Part shown: one piece after another, positions 1 to 8,336 of the stretch
How positions within the stretch are numbered: position 1 is the stretch's first letter
How the letters are laid out: the number at the start of each line of letters is the position of its first letter
From: Methanoculleus sp.
GTDB lineage: Archaea; Halobacteriota; Methanomicrobia; Methanomicrobiales; Methanoculleaceae
NCBI GenBank assembly: GCA_028698765.1
Contig: JAQVVW010000009.1
Coordinates: 1 to 14,236 of the forward strand
Direction of reading: 5' to 3'
DNA length: 14,236 nt
Translations under genes and position numbers: made by a program
The notes under the pieces: generated by a model
Told to the model about the DNA's origin: nothing
What the model saw: the letters and a program-made list of their open reading frames with translations, nothing else
Databases searched by the model: none

Positions 1-398
1 GCGCACTCGGGGAGCGGGAATTCTTCGCCGGCAGTCACGTCTACGTGGGCTCCGCCCGGGGGAGCGGCGGCCTTGCCCGGGCAGAACGGCACCTGCGGCT
101 CGCCCTCCGCCGCGACCGCCCGCCCCGGTGGCACATCGACTACCTCCTCCTCGATCCGCACTTCTTCCCCGCCGCCGTCGTCACCGCCGCAACGGATCGG
201 GACTGCGAGTGCGACCTCGCCCGGGCCGTCGCCGGGCCCTCCGTCCCGGGGTTCGGGTGCAGCGACTGCGCCTGCCCTTCCCATCTCTTTTACCGTCCCG
301 GCGACCCGGTCACCGAGGTCGCTACGGCATTCCGGGGACTTGATCTCGATGCCCGGATCACAAGAATCAAGAATGAGGGGAGCGAGCATAGCGTATGA
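1..398 (+). CDS. DUF123 / GIY-YIG-like family protein, 5'-truncated
   Basis: The reading frame is open from base 3, so the true start lies outside the window; the GTG at 45 is internal. About 131 residues are visible. The segment HVYVGSARGSGGL followed by a basic stretch, WHIDYLLLD and a C-terminal CECDLARAV / GCSDCACPSHLFY pattern matches the DUF123 family, a circularly rearranged relative of GIY-YIG nucleases that is common in archaea as a small stand-alone protein and is sometimes fused to endonuclease III. The YVGSA, WHIDYLL and Cys-rich parts are all present, so the fold appears complete apart from a short N-terminal piece. A nuclease role is not demonstrated for the family. The stop overlaps the next start as ATGA (395-398), so the two genes are probably cotranscribed and translationally coupled. 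Confidence 0.82.
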   Translation, partial: ALGEREFFAGSHVYVGSARGSGGLARAERHLRLALRRDRPPRWHIDYLLLDPHFFPAAVVTAATDRDCECDLARAVAGPSVPGFGCSDCACPSHLFYRPGDPVTEVATAFRGLDLDARITRIKNEGSEHSV

Positions 399-946
399 AC
401 GTTCTCGGTATCTCCGGAAGTATGCGTAAAAACGGCAATACCGCGGCTCTCGTCACCACCATCCTCGATCGGGTGCGGGAGGCGGGCATCGAGACTGAGT
501 TTCTCTCGCTCGCCGATATGGATATCCGGCCCTGCACCGGGTGCGAGGCCTGCCGGGATGCAAAGTGGTGCGTAACAGAGGACGACGACTGGGGTTACGT
601 GGCGCAGAAGATGATCGACTGCGAGGTCCTCGTCCTCGGTGCCCCGACCTACTACTACGACATCAACGGCCAGACGAAGAACCTGATCGACCGGACCTAC
701 TCCCTCTTCCACGATAGACGGCTGTCGGGGAGGAGAGCCGTCGCCGTCGCCGTCTGCGCCGACCGGGGAGGCGAGCGCTCCCTTGAGACGATGGAGGGGT
801 TCCTGAACGCCCACGAGTTCTCGTACCTCGGCTACGTCTGCGGCAGGGGCTATGCACCGGGAGACGTCCAGAAAGACGAACGGGCGATGAAGAAGGCAGC
901 TGGAGTCGCGGATACGATCGTCAGGTACCTCCGGCCCGAGGACTGA
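395..946 (+). CDS. Iron-sulfur flavoprotein (Isf-type), NADPH-dependent FMN reductase fold
   Basis: This 183-residue protein begins with a flavodoxin-like beta strand and FMN phosphate loop (GISGSMRKNGNT, residues 5-16). A compact cysteine motif follows, CTGCEACRDAKWC, with Cys47, Cys50, Cys53 and Cys59 (C-x2-C-x2-C-x5-C), the 4Fe-4S motif of the Isf family. GAPTYYYDINGQTKN near residues 88-102 is the usual second FMN-binding region. Characterised Isf from Methanosarcina is a homodimer with one FMN and one 4Fe-4S cluster per subunit, reduced by ferredoxin and implicated in coping with oxygen or peroxide; that role is inferred here by family. The ATG at 395 overlaps the stop of the DUF123 gene. 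The gene is followed by a dyad terminator at 979-1026. The family is certain; the physiological electron partner is not visible. Confidence 0.88.
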   Translation: MNVLGISGSMRKNGNTAALVTTILDRVREAGIETEFLSLADMDIRPCTGCEACRDAKWCVTEDDDWGYVAQKMIDCEVLVLGAPTYYYDINGQTKNLIDRTYSLFHDRRLSGRRAVAVAVCADRGGERSLETMEGFLNAHEFSYLGYVCGRGYAPGDVQKDERAMKKAAGVADTIVRYLRPED

Positions 947-978
947 GGAACTCCCGGCCGTCGCGAGCGGGACGTCTC

Positions 979-1026
979 AGGGAAGAGCGGGACATTCTCC
1001 TGCAGGCCTGCCCGCCTTTCTTCCCT
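979..1026. terminator. Long imperfect inverted repeat between convergent genes
   Basis: AGGGAAGA plus GCGGG at 979-991 pairs with CCCGC at 1011-1015 and TCTTCCCT at 1019-1026, leaving a three-base bulge. A smaller palindrome, GCAGGCCTGC, lies at 1002-1011 and overlaps the right-hand inner arm by one base. The element sits between the 3' ends of the plus-strand flavoprotein gene and the minus-strand DUF1328 gene, so a shared terminator or transcript-end stabiliser is the simplest reading. No strong T-run follows. Confidence 0.5.
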
Positions 1027-1037
1027 GCCGGCTGCCG

Positions 1038-1199
1038 TCAGAGCAGCAGCGATATGATCGCAAGGACAATGAAGATGATAACCAGCCACTTTGCGATCGA
1101 CATCGACATTCCTGCAACGCCTCGTGCCCCGAGTATGGCAAAGATAAGTGCCAGTACGAAGAAGAGGATTGCAAGCCCTACAAGGCCACCACCAAGCAT
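1038..1199 (-). CDS. DUF1328 family small membrane protein, 53 aa
   Basis: Translating the minus strand from ATG at 1199 gives 53 residues beginning [20 protein letters not shown] and ending with a second hydrophobic run rich in Ile and Leu up to ISLLL. The two membrane segments are about residues 5-24 and 37-53, joined by a short loop ([14 protein letters not shown]). The pattern of ALIFAILG, then a G-x2-G turn, then an AK-x-hydrophobic segment matches the DUF1328 (YtjA-like) family of roughly 50-60-residue membrane proteins. An AGGAG Shine-Dalgarno lies 7-8 bases upstream of the start and a TATA-like box lies farther upstream (1261-1275). Function is unknown; bacterial members often appear in stress regulons, but nothing here shows that. 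The gene is short and easily overlooked. Confidence 0.82.
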   Translation of the reverse strand: MLGGGLVGLAILFFVLALIFAILGARGVAGMSMSIAKWLVIIFIVLAIISLLL

Positions 1200-1216
1200 A
1201 TCGTTCTCCTCCCAAC

Positions 1217-1235
1217 CGCCGGCGTCCGGCCGGCG
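1217..1235 (-). promoter_or_regulatory. Hairpin in the 5' leader of the DUF1328 gene
   Basis: CGCCGGC and GCCGGCG form a perfect 7-bp stem around a five-base loop (1224-1228). It lies inside the predicted leader, a few bases upstream of the AGGAG ribosome binding site near 1204-1210. It could affect ribosome access or transcript stability, or it could simply be a GC-rich coincidence. Confidence 0.4.
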
Positions 1236-1257
1236 TTGAGGAGCGACACTCTATTCG

Positions 1258-1276
1258 CGCATATTTATAATTTTCC
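1258..1276 (-). promoter_or_regulatory. TATA-box promoter for the DUF1328 gene
   Basis: Read on the minus strand, the region gives AAAATTATAAATATGCG, a strong archaeal TATA-like sequence in GC-rich surroundings. With the usual spacing of about 25 bases, transcription would begin near 1240, giving a leader of about 40 bases before the ATG at 1199. Confidence 0.6.
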
Positions 1277-1314
1277 GGATATGATTTCGAATGGCCCGGC
1301 GACCCGATCAGAGA

Positions 1315-2406
1315 TCAACCCGGGAGGAGATCGTAGATCGTCGTCCGCCGCCGGAGCACCCGGCCGAGATCCCCGGCCATCCGCCGCATATCAGCCGGAT
1401 CCAGGTAATCGGTATCCCGGGCGCCCGCCTCCCGGGATATGCTCTCTTCAAAGAGCGTTCCACCGAGGTCGTCTGCGCCCGAAAGAAGCCCCATCTGCGC
1501 CATCTTCGTCCCGACCTTAACCCATGAGGCCTGGATGTGATCGAAGTTGTCGAGGAAGAGCCGGGCGACCGCAAACATCAGGAGATCTTCCCTGCCGGCC
1601 GCTCCGGGCCGGGCCTGCCCCGCCCGGTAGAGGGGGGTGTTTTTGTGGATGAACGAGAGGGGCACGAACTCCGTGAACCCGCCGGTCTCGTCCTGGATCT
1701 CGCGGAGGATTGCAAGGTGCCGGGCGCGATCTCCCTCGCTCTCACAGGAGCCGTACATGATCGTCGCCGTCGACCGGATGCCGAGACGGTGCGCCTCCTT
1801 GATGATCCGGACCCAGGTCGCCGTGTCGATCTTGTCCGGGCAGATCACGCGGCGGACGTCGTCGACCAGGATCTCGGCCGCGGTCCCGCAGAGGGTGGCG
1901 AGACCCGCGTCCCGCATCATCCCGAGGACTTCCCCGGTGGAGATGCCGCTCTTCTCTGCGGCATACGCCACCTCCATCGGGTTGCTCGCGTGGATGTGCA
2001 CGCCGGGAGCCTCGTCCCGTATCCAGGAGTAAATGTCAACATAGGACCCGGCGTCGAACTCCGGGTGAAGCCCGCTCACCGTGCAGACCTCGGTGACGCC
2101 GCGCTCGCGCGCCGCCCGCGCCTTCTCCCGCACCGCGGCCTCGCCGTAAAAGAAGGCATCGGCGTCGCCCGGCTTGCGGGAGAACCCGCAGAACCCGCAG
2201 GCGTTCACGCAGAGGTTCGTGACGTTGATGTTCTGGTTCCGGACGTAAGTGACGGCGTCGCCGACTTTCCGTTCGCGGAGCTCGTCCGCGGCGGCCAGGA
2301 TCGCGAGGACGCCCCGGTCGCGTGTCGAGAGGAGCCGGACGGCCTCCTCCTCCGTGAGCCGGTGGCCGGCAAGCACGTCCTCAAGCACCTCTGATAGCGG
2401 CGTCAT
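1315..2406 (-). CDS. cofH: FO synthase subunit 2 (CofH), radical SAM; copy 1
   Basis: This 363-residue radical SAM enzyme works with CofG to join a tyrosine-derived fragment to the pyrimidine 5-amino-6-ribitylaminouracil, making FO, the deazaflavin core of F420. The cluster motif CVNACGFCGF gives Cys66, Cys70 and Cys73 (C-x3-C-x2-C). SGLHPEF, HIHASNPMEV, GTAAEILVDDVRRVICP and the C-terminal QASWVKVG...DDLGGTLFEESISREAG are characteristic CofH segments. I chose the ATG at 2406, not the longer frame beginning at 2490, because MTPLSEVLEDVLAGHRL lines up with the start of the paralogue at 3931 and the extra N-terminal residues look non-coding. It is closer to canonical CofH than copy 2. No CofG gene is in the window. 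Confidence 0.88.
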   Translation of the reverse strand: MTPLSEVLEDVLAGHRLTEEEAVRLLSTRDRGVLAILAAADELRERKVGDAVTYVRNQNINVTNLCVNACGFCGFSRKPGDADAFFYGEAAVREKARAARERGVTEVCTVSGLHPEFDAGSYVDIYSWIRDEAPGVHIHASNPMEVAYAAEKSGISTGEVLGMMRDAGLATLCGTAAEILVDDVRRVICPDKIDTATWVRIIKEAHRLGIRSTATIMYGSCESEGDRARHLAILREIQDETGGFTEFVPLSFIHKNTPLYRAGQARPGAAGREDLLMFAVARLFLDNFDHIQASWVKVGTKMAQMGLLSGADDLGGTLFEESISREAGARDTDYLDPADMRRMAGDLGRVLRRRTTIYDLLPG

Positions 2407-2416
2407 GGGCGCATCC

Positions 2417-2429
2417 ATCCCTGTGGGAT
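2417..2429 (-). promoter_or_regulatory. Small dyad directly upstream of the cofH copy 1 start
   Basis: ATCCC-TGT-GGGAT is a perfect 5-bp inverted repeat with a three-base spacer, 11 bases upstream of the start at 2406. On the minus-strand transcript its second arm is the GGGAT that would contribute to the weak ribosome binding site. The 114-base divergent region (2407-2520) also holds GGGCGCA (2407-2413) matched by TGCGCCC (2466-2472). Confidence 0.35.
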
Positions 2430-2503
2430 ACGTTGATCTGGCACGGTCAGGACAAGAACCTTCGGGTGCGCCCGACGGTGGTGCATACACTTATCTCTTC
2501 ACG

Positions 2504-2513
2504 GGGATATCCC
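2504..2513. promoter_or_regulatory. Palindrome upstream of the DUF1805 gene
   Basis: GGGATATCCC is a perfect 10-bp palindrome ending eight bases before the ATG at 2521. It shares the GGGAT/ATCCC half-site with the dyad at 2417-2429 on the other side of the same divergent region. No good Shine-Dalgarno is visible for this gene, and a weak TATA-like stretch (CATACACTTATC, about 2483-2494) could give a nearly leaderless transcript. Confidence 0.35.
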
Positions 2514-2520
2514 GGCGGCC

Positions 2521-2835
2521 ATGGCACAACAGATCCTCTGCCACCAGCGCACAAGGCTCAGCTACAAGGACGCATACGGCTACGTCATCCCGGTCGGGAG
2601 CACCGGCCTGATGGCCTGGGTGACCGACGAGGGGATGATCGGGACGGACGGATTCGATATCGAGGCGCTCGCGAATGCCGGGGTTCCCGCGGCGATCGTC
2701 GGCGCCTCGGAAGAGTCGACTCTCGATAACCTCGACAGCCTGATGGACGCCGAGGTGAAGGCGGCAAACCTCCCCGCCGTGCAGCGCCGCGTCGAGATCG
2801 GGATGACGGGGAGGGAGGCCCTGAACCGGATGTGA
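2521..2835 (+). CDS. DUF1805 domain protein (YunC-like), 104 aa
   Basis: The 104-residue product has a beta-rich N-terminal half and a C-terminal end that closely follows the DUF1805 pattern: GLMAWVTDEGMIGTDGFDI (about residues 29-47), a segment corresponding to the VGV.TIDQLL stretch of Bacillus YunC (ASEESTLDNLDSLMDAEV), and the terminal hallmark GMTGREALNRM (residues 94-104). The family forms small oligomeric proteins of unknown function, found in archaea and Firmicutes. The gene stands alone on the plus strand between two minus-strand cofH genes: divergent from copy 1 and convergent with copy 2, whose stop codon is only seven bases away. This insertion between paralogues is noteworthy, but a functional tie to F420 synthesis is not shown. 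Confidence 0.8.
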   Translation: MAQQILCHQRTRLSYKDAYGYVIPVGSTGLMAWVTDEGMIGTDGFDIEALANAGVPAAIVGASEESTLDNLDSLMDAEVKAANLPAVQRRVEIGMTGREALNRM

Positions 2836-2847
2836 ACCGGCTTCACA
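2831..2847. terminator. Hairpin spanning both convergent stop codons
   Basis: TGTGAA and TTCACA form a perfect 6-bp stem around CCGGC. The stem contains the TGA of the plus-strand DUF1805 gene (2833-2835) and the TGA of the minus-strand cofH copy 2 (2843-2845). It is a likely shared transcript-end structure; no T-run follows on either strand. Confidence 0.4.
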
Positions 2848-3931
2848 CCATCTCGTATTTCGTCGTCCGCTGCCGGAGCGTCCGGCCGAGATCCCCGGCG
2901 ATGCGCTGCATCTCCGCCGGATCGAGGTAGTCGGCGCCCTCGCCCCCGGCATCCGTGCTGACGTCGTCGCAGAACATCGTCCCCCCAAGGTCGTCGCCAC
3001 CCGCAAGAAGCCCGAGCTGCGCCATCTTCGTCCCGACCTTGCCCCAGGAGATCTGGATGTGGTCGAAGTTGTCGAGGAAGAGCCGGGCGACCGCAAACAT
3101 CAGGAGATCCTCGCGGCCGGTCGCGCCTGCGGGTGCGAGGCCCTTACGGTAGATGACCGTATTCTCGTGGAGGAAGGAGAGCGGGACCAGTTCGGTGAAC
3201 CCACCGGTCTCGTCCTGGATCTCGCGGAGGATTGCAAGGTGCCGGGCGCGATCGCCCACGCTCTCGCAGGAGCCGTACATGATCGTCGCCGTCGACCGGA
3301 TGCCGAGACGGTGCGCCTCCTTGATGATCCGGACCCAGGTTGCCGTGTCGCACTTGTTCGGGCAGATCACGCGACGGACGCTGTCCACCAGGATCTCGGC
3401 CGCGGTCCCCTGCAGCGTCCCGAGACCCGCATCGCGCAGGCACTCGATCGCCTCCTTCGTCGAGACGCCGCTTCGTTTCGCCGCCCAGGCGATCTCGTCC
3501 GGGCTTGCCGTATGGATGTCTATGCCGGGAGCCTCCTCCCGCACGCAGGAGATGAGATCGACGTAGGAGTCGAGGGTATAGTCCGGGTGGACGCCGGAGA
3601 GGAGGCATATCTCGGTGACGTTCCGCGTCGCCGCCGTCCGGGCCTTCTCCCGGATAATGTCCATCCCGTCGTAGAAGGCCTCCGGATCGTCCGCCCGACG
3701 CCCGAACCCGCAGAACCCGCAGAGGTTCTTGCAGATGTTGGTGACGTGGATGTTCTGGTTCCGGACGTAGGTGACGACGTCGCCGACTCTTCGTGCGCGG
3801 AGTTCGTCTGCGGCGGCGGCAATCGCCCAGACTTCCCGACCGCGCGTCGAGAGGAGCCGGACGGCCTCCTCCTCCGTGAGCCGGTGGCCGGCAAGCGTAT
3901 CGTCGAGCAGGGTGTGCAGCGGGTACGGCAT
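2843..3931 (-). CDS. cofH: CofH-like radical SAM protein; diverged copy 2
   Basis: This 362-residue protein is a paralogue of the gene at 1315-2406. The radical SAM motif CKNLCGFCGF (Cys67, Cys71, Cys74) is intact, as are TATWVRIIKEAHRLGI and GGFTELVPLSF. It differs from canonical CofH in several places: DIHTASPDEI replaces HIHASNPMEV, QISWGKVG replaces QASWVKVG, and TMFCDDVSTDAGGEG replaces TLFEESISREAG. Methanogens such as Methanosarcina also carry two CofH genes, so duplication is known, but what each copy does is not settled. The ATG at 3931 is preferred over the longer frame from 3988 by alignment with copy 1 and because the longer frame would run into the signal peptidase gene. The 28-base gap to that gene suggests cotranscription. 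Three long exact nucleotide matches with copy 1 suggest gene conversion. Confidence 0.82.
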   Translation of the reverse strand: MPYPLHTLLDDTLAGHRLTEEEAVRLLSTRGREVWAIAAAADELRARRVGDVVTYVRNQNIHVTNICKNLCGFCGFGRRADDPEAFYDGMDIIREKARTAATRNVTEICLLSGVHPDYTLDSYVDLISCVREEAPGIDIHTASPDEIAWAAKRSGVSTKEAIECLRDAGLGTLQGTAAEILVDSVRRVICPNKCDTATWVRIIKEAHRLGIRSTATIMYGSCESVGDRARHLAILREIQDETGGFTELVPLSFLHENTVIYRKGLAPAGATGREDLLMFAVARLFLDNFDHIQISWGKVGTKMAQLGLLAGGDDLGGTMFCDDVSTDAGGEGADYLDPAEMQRIAGDLGRTLRQRTTKYEMV

Positions 3932-3959
3932 CGTAAGCAGATCTCTTGTGGTCCCGGAT

Positions 3960-4628
3960 TTATTCGTCTTTCTCTTTACGGCGCGCAAGGACGAAGTCGT
4001 GGATGAGGATTACGATGATGACGAGGACGGCAAACTCCGCGAGGTGCAGAGGGAGGTAGCCGACGAGCGGCACCGCGACGAGGGCTTTCCCTACAATCCA
4101 CTCCTTCTTCACCGGCTCGATCACCCCGACGCCGGCGATCCGGAGGTTTGGCTGGTCGGTGGAGGGGTTGTTGTCGCCTTTGGTGATGTAGCCGCCGTGC
4201 GGGTCGTCGTAGTAGGCCCCGAGCCCCGACTCCTCCACGGCCGCGTCATCGGCGTAGACGATCGCCCGGTGGATGATCGGGTGGACGGAGTCGGCGCCGT
4301 TCGGCCGGTAGATGATCACGTCGCCGTAGTCCCCGAAGGACGTATGCCCCGTCCACCGCCCGTCGTCCCAGGTCGTCAAGGGGCCGAACCGGTCCTCGTC
4401 GACGACGAGTACCAGGTCGCCGACGTTCATGTTCGGGACCATGCTCTCCGACTCGATCGTGACCACCGCCGGCCAGGTTCCGGAGAAGAGGAAGAGGGCA
4501 AGGGCGATACCCCCCACGACCGCGGCGACCCAGAGGAGATCCCGGGCAAGAGAGACAACCGGACGTTCGCTCTCCCGGAACGCCGCGATGGCCGATGCTG
4601 CGCGCTGCAGCCAGGTGGTATCCGACAT
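3960..4628 (-). CDS. Archaeal signal peptidase I (S26B family)
   Basis: From ATG at 4628 the product has 222 residues. A membrane segment at about 31-50 precedes the catalytic ESESMVPNM, with nucleophile Ser62. GDVIIYRPN, PIIHRAIVY (His120) and ITKGDNNPSTD (Asp152) are the other S26B blocks; archaeal enzymes use a Ser/His/Asp arrangement where bacterial ones use Ser/Lys. A second hydrophobic segment (about 187-212) and a basic tail RRKEKDE close the protein. It removes signal peptides from secreted precursors at the cytoplasmic membrane. A GTG at 4649 would add seven residues, but the TATA-like box at 4652-4665 places the transcript start within a few bases of 4628, supporting the ATG and a nearly leaderless message. 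It is followed after 28 bases by cofH copy 2. Confidence 0.88.
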   Translation of the reverse strand: MSDTTWLQRAASAIAAFRESERPVVSLARDLLWVAAVVGGIALALFLFSGTWPAVVTIESESMVPNMNVGDLVLVVDEDRFGPLTTWDDGRWTGHTSFGDYGDVIIYRPNGADSVHPIIHRAIVYADDAAVEESGLGAYYDDPHGGYITKGDNNPSTDQPNLRIAGVGVIEPVKKEWIVGKALVAVPLVGYLPLHLAEFAVLVIIVILIHDFVLARRKEKDE

Positions 4629-4651
4629 CTGTTCTAAAGAGATTGCCACCC

Positions 4652-4665
4652 TTCATATACATAAG
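4652..4665 (-). promoter_or_regulatory. TATA-box promoter for the signal peptidase gene
   Basis: On the minus strand this reads CTTATGTATATGAA, an archaeal TATA-like box. With normal spacing the transcript would start near 4632, four bases before the ATG at 4628, so the message is probably almost leaderless. A GC dyad CCGGG-GATA-CCCGG lies just upstream at 4670-4683. Confidence 0.5.
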
Positions 4666-4767
4666 TTCTCCGGGGATACCCGGGCAAGCACGGGGGCTCT
4701 GTAGAATACTCACCCCTGGAGCGGTATCACCTCAAAAGACGGGATCCCACCTGAAGCACCCCGCAGA

Positions 4768-4802
4768 ACACGAAAAAGATAAACCCATATTGCCGCAGGG
4801 AG
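4768..4802 (+). promoter_or_regulatory. Putative promoter and ribosome binding site for the polymerase gene
   Basis: An A-rich CGAAAAAGATAAACCC stretch (about 4769-4784) is the only TATA-like sequence in the 180-base divergent region, and AGGGAG (about 4797-4802) lies about six bases before the ATG at 4809. The rest of the region holds no evident gene. Confidence 0.4.
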
Positions 4803-4808
4803 AATATC

Positions 4809-6221
4809 ATGGAATCCATGCTCGCCAACGCCGAGATCGTACGCCGGTTCCTCGAGTTGAAACATCAGGTCCATCCCGACGTGGTGAGTTACATCCGTGA
4901 GCAGAACGATCCCGCGCTCATCGACCGGATTACAGCGGGGGTCCCCGACGGCACCCTGGTCGTCTCCACAGAGCACATCCCGGGTCTCAAGAAGGTCCGG
5001 GACGGGACGCGGTTCCTCGCCGACCCCGAACTCGAGGTGATCATGGGGAGCGCCGGAACCACGGGCAGCATCACCGGCCACGAGGACGCCGTCCATTACT
5101 TCCGGAACCGCTACAACTGCCTCTCCTCGATGATCCGGAGCCGGATGACCACGATGCCGATCGAGGCGCTGACAAAGTCCCCTCACCGCTACCGGGACGA
5201 GGAGTGCAGCGTCATCGGGATGGTGGCCGACGCCCGGACGACGGCGAAGGGGCACCGTCTTATCGAGATTGAGGATCCGACCGGGGCGATGCGGGTGCTC
5301 TTCAACAAAGGGCGGGACGACTCGTTCGCGGAGGCAGAACGGATCCTCCCCGACGAGGTGCTCGGGGTCAAAGGGAAACTCTCAAGCGACGGCGGACTCT
5401 TCTTCGCCGAGCAGCTCTTTCGCCCGGATGTCCCAATCAACAACGCCCCGTCCAAGAGCGATAGGCCGGGGAGAGCGGCTCTCATCTCCGACGTCCAGGT
5501 GGGAAGCGACACCTTCCTCGACGGCGCGTGGAACCGGTTCGCCGACTGGCTCCAGGACTCCGATGCCGGCTACCTCCTGATCGCCGGCGACCTCGTCGAC
5601 GGTATCGGCATCTACCCCGGACAGGAGAACGAACTGACGATCAAGAACATCTACGAGCAGTACGACGCCTTTGCGGAGATGCTCCGGGACATCCCCTCGC
5701 GGATCCAGATCGTCGCCGCGCCGGGAAACCACGACGTCGTCAGGATGGCCGAGCCGCAGCCGGCGATCCCGCCGGAGTTCACTGCGAAGTTCCCGGGAAA
5801 CTGCACCCTCGTCGAGAACCCCTGCCTCCTGAACCTGCAGGGTGTCCGGATCCTGATGTACCACGGCCGGTCGATCGACGACATGATCGGGCTCATCCCG
5901 GGCGCAAGTTACGAGCGGCCCGGTGAGATCATGGATGAGATGCTCAGGCGCCGGCTGCTCGCGATCCCCTACGGGATGCGGACGCCCATCGCCGCGATGA
6001 AGACCGACCGGCTCATCATCGATCCCCTTCCCGAGATCCTCCTCACCGGGCACGTCCACATCTGCGGCATCACCCGCTACCGGGGCGTTCTCGGGTTGAA
6101 CGCCGGCACCTGGCAGGCCCAGACGGCGTTTCAGAAGCAGATGAACATCAATCCCACTCCCGCGCGTGCGTTCGTCGTCGATCTCCAGACACTCCAGCCG
6201 GAAGTGATGGATTTCACCTGA
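4809..6221 (+). CDS. polB: DNA polymerase D (PolD) small subunit DP1
   Basis: The 470-residue product is the small, nuclease-fold subunit of the euryarchaeal replicative polymerase PolD. An N-terminal helical part is followed by an OB-fold (about 130-200, CSVIGMVADARTTAKGHRLIEIEDPTG) and a calcineurin-like phosphoesterase domain from about 222. Its motifs are SDVQVGS (228-233), AGDLVDG (261-265), PGNHD (305-309), MYHGRS (350-355) and TGHVHICG (413-419). The first motif normally reads DxH; here Gln230 occupies the histidine position, while the other metal ligands are present. DP1 normally provides 3'-5' proofreading, so exonuclease activity may be altered. The ATG at 4809 follows an AGGGAG motif. 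Length fits the family, although some relatives have longer N termini. It is followed by a terminator-like hairpin. Confidence 0.9.
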   Translation: MESMLANAEIVRRFLELKHQVHPDVVSYIREQNDPALIDRITAGVPDGTLVVSTEHIPGLKKVRDGTRFLADPELEVIMGSAGTTGSITGHEDAVHYFRNRYNCLSSMIRSRMTTMPIEALTKSPHRYRDEECSVIGMVADARTTAKGHRLIEIEDPTGAMRVLFNKGRDDSFAEAERILPDEVLGVKGKLSSDGGLFFAEQLFRPDVPINNAPSKSDRPGRAALISDVQVGSDTFLDGAWNRFADWLQDSDAGYLLIAGDLVDGIGIYPGQENELTIKNIYEQYDAFAEMLRDIPSRIQIVAAPGNHDVVRMAEPQPAIPPEFTAKFPGNCTLVENPCLLNLQGVRILMYHGRSIDDMIGLIPGASYERPGEIMDEMLRRRLLAIPYGMRTPIAAMKTDRLIIDPLPEILLTGHVHICGITRYRGVLGLNAGTWQAQTAFQKQMNINPTPARAFVVDLQTLQPEVMDFT

Positions 6222-6228
6222 ACTTCCA

Positions 6229-6250
6229 CCGGATACTCCGGATCTTTTCC
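6229..6250 (+). terminator. Hairpin plus T-run after the polymerase gene
   Basis: CCGGA-TAC-TCCGG forms a perfect 5-bp stem eight bases after the DP1 stop and is followed by ATCTTTTCC. It separates the polymerase transcript from the pyrophosphatase promoter. Confidence 0.5.
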
Positions 6251-6300
6251 ACATATTTAAAAATGTTGAATCCCTCTCTATATAGGTACCAAATCGGAGG
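6251..6300 (+). promoter_or_regulatory. Promoter and ribosome binding site for the pyrophosphatase gene
   Basis: ATATTTAAAAAT (about 6253-6264) is a strong archaeal TATA-like box, which predicts a start near 6283; a second AT-rich TCTATATAGG lies at 6277-6286. GGAGG at 6296-6300 precedes the ATG at 6312 by 11 bases. An ATG immediately followed by TAA sits between them at 6302-6307. Confidence 0.6.
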
Positions 6301-6311
6301 AATGTAAAGAG

Positions 6312-8336
<2,025 letters not shown>

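Noticed and set aside
2407..2490. N-terminal extension of cofH copy 1 to the ATG at 2490
   Set aside because: The extra residues do not align with the paralogue or the family, and they cover the divergent promoter region.
1537..4006. Plus-strand frames of 285 and 315 codons opposite the two cofH genes
   Set aside because: They resemble each other only because the underlying cofH genes are paralogues; the coding strand has the radical SAM motif.
4629..4649. GTG start at 4649 for the signal peptidase
   Set aside because: It lies upstream of the transcript start predicted from the TATA-like box at 4652-4665, leaving ATG at 4628 as the better start.
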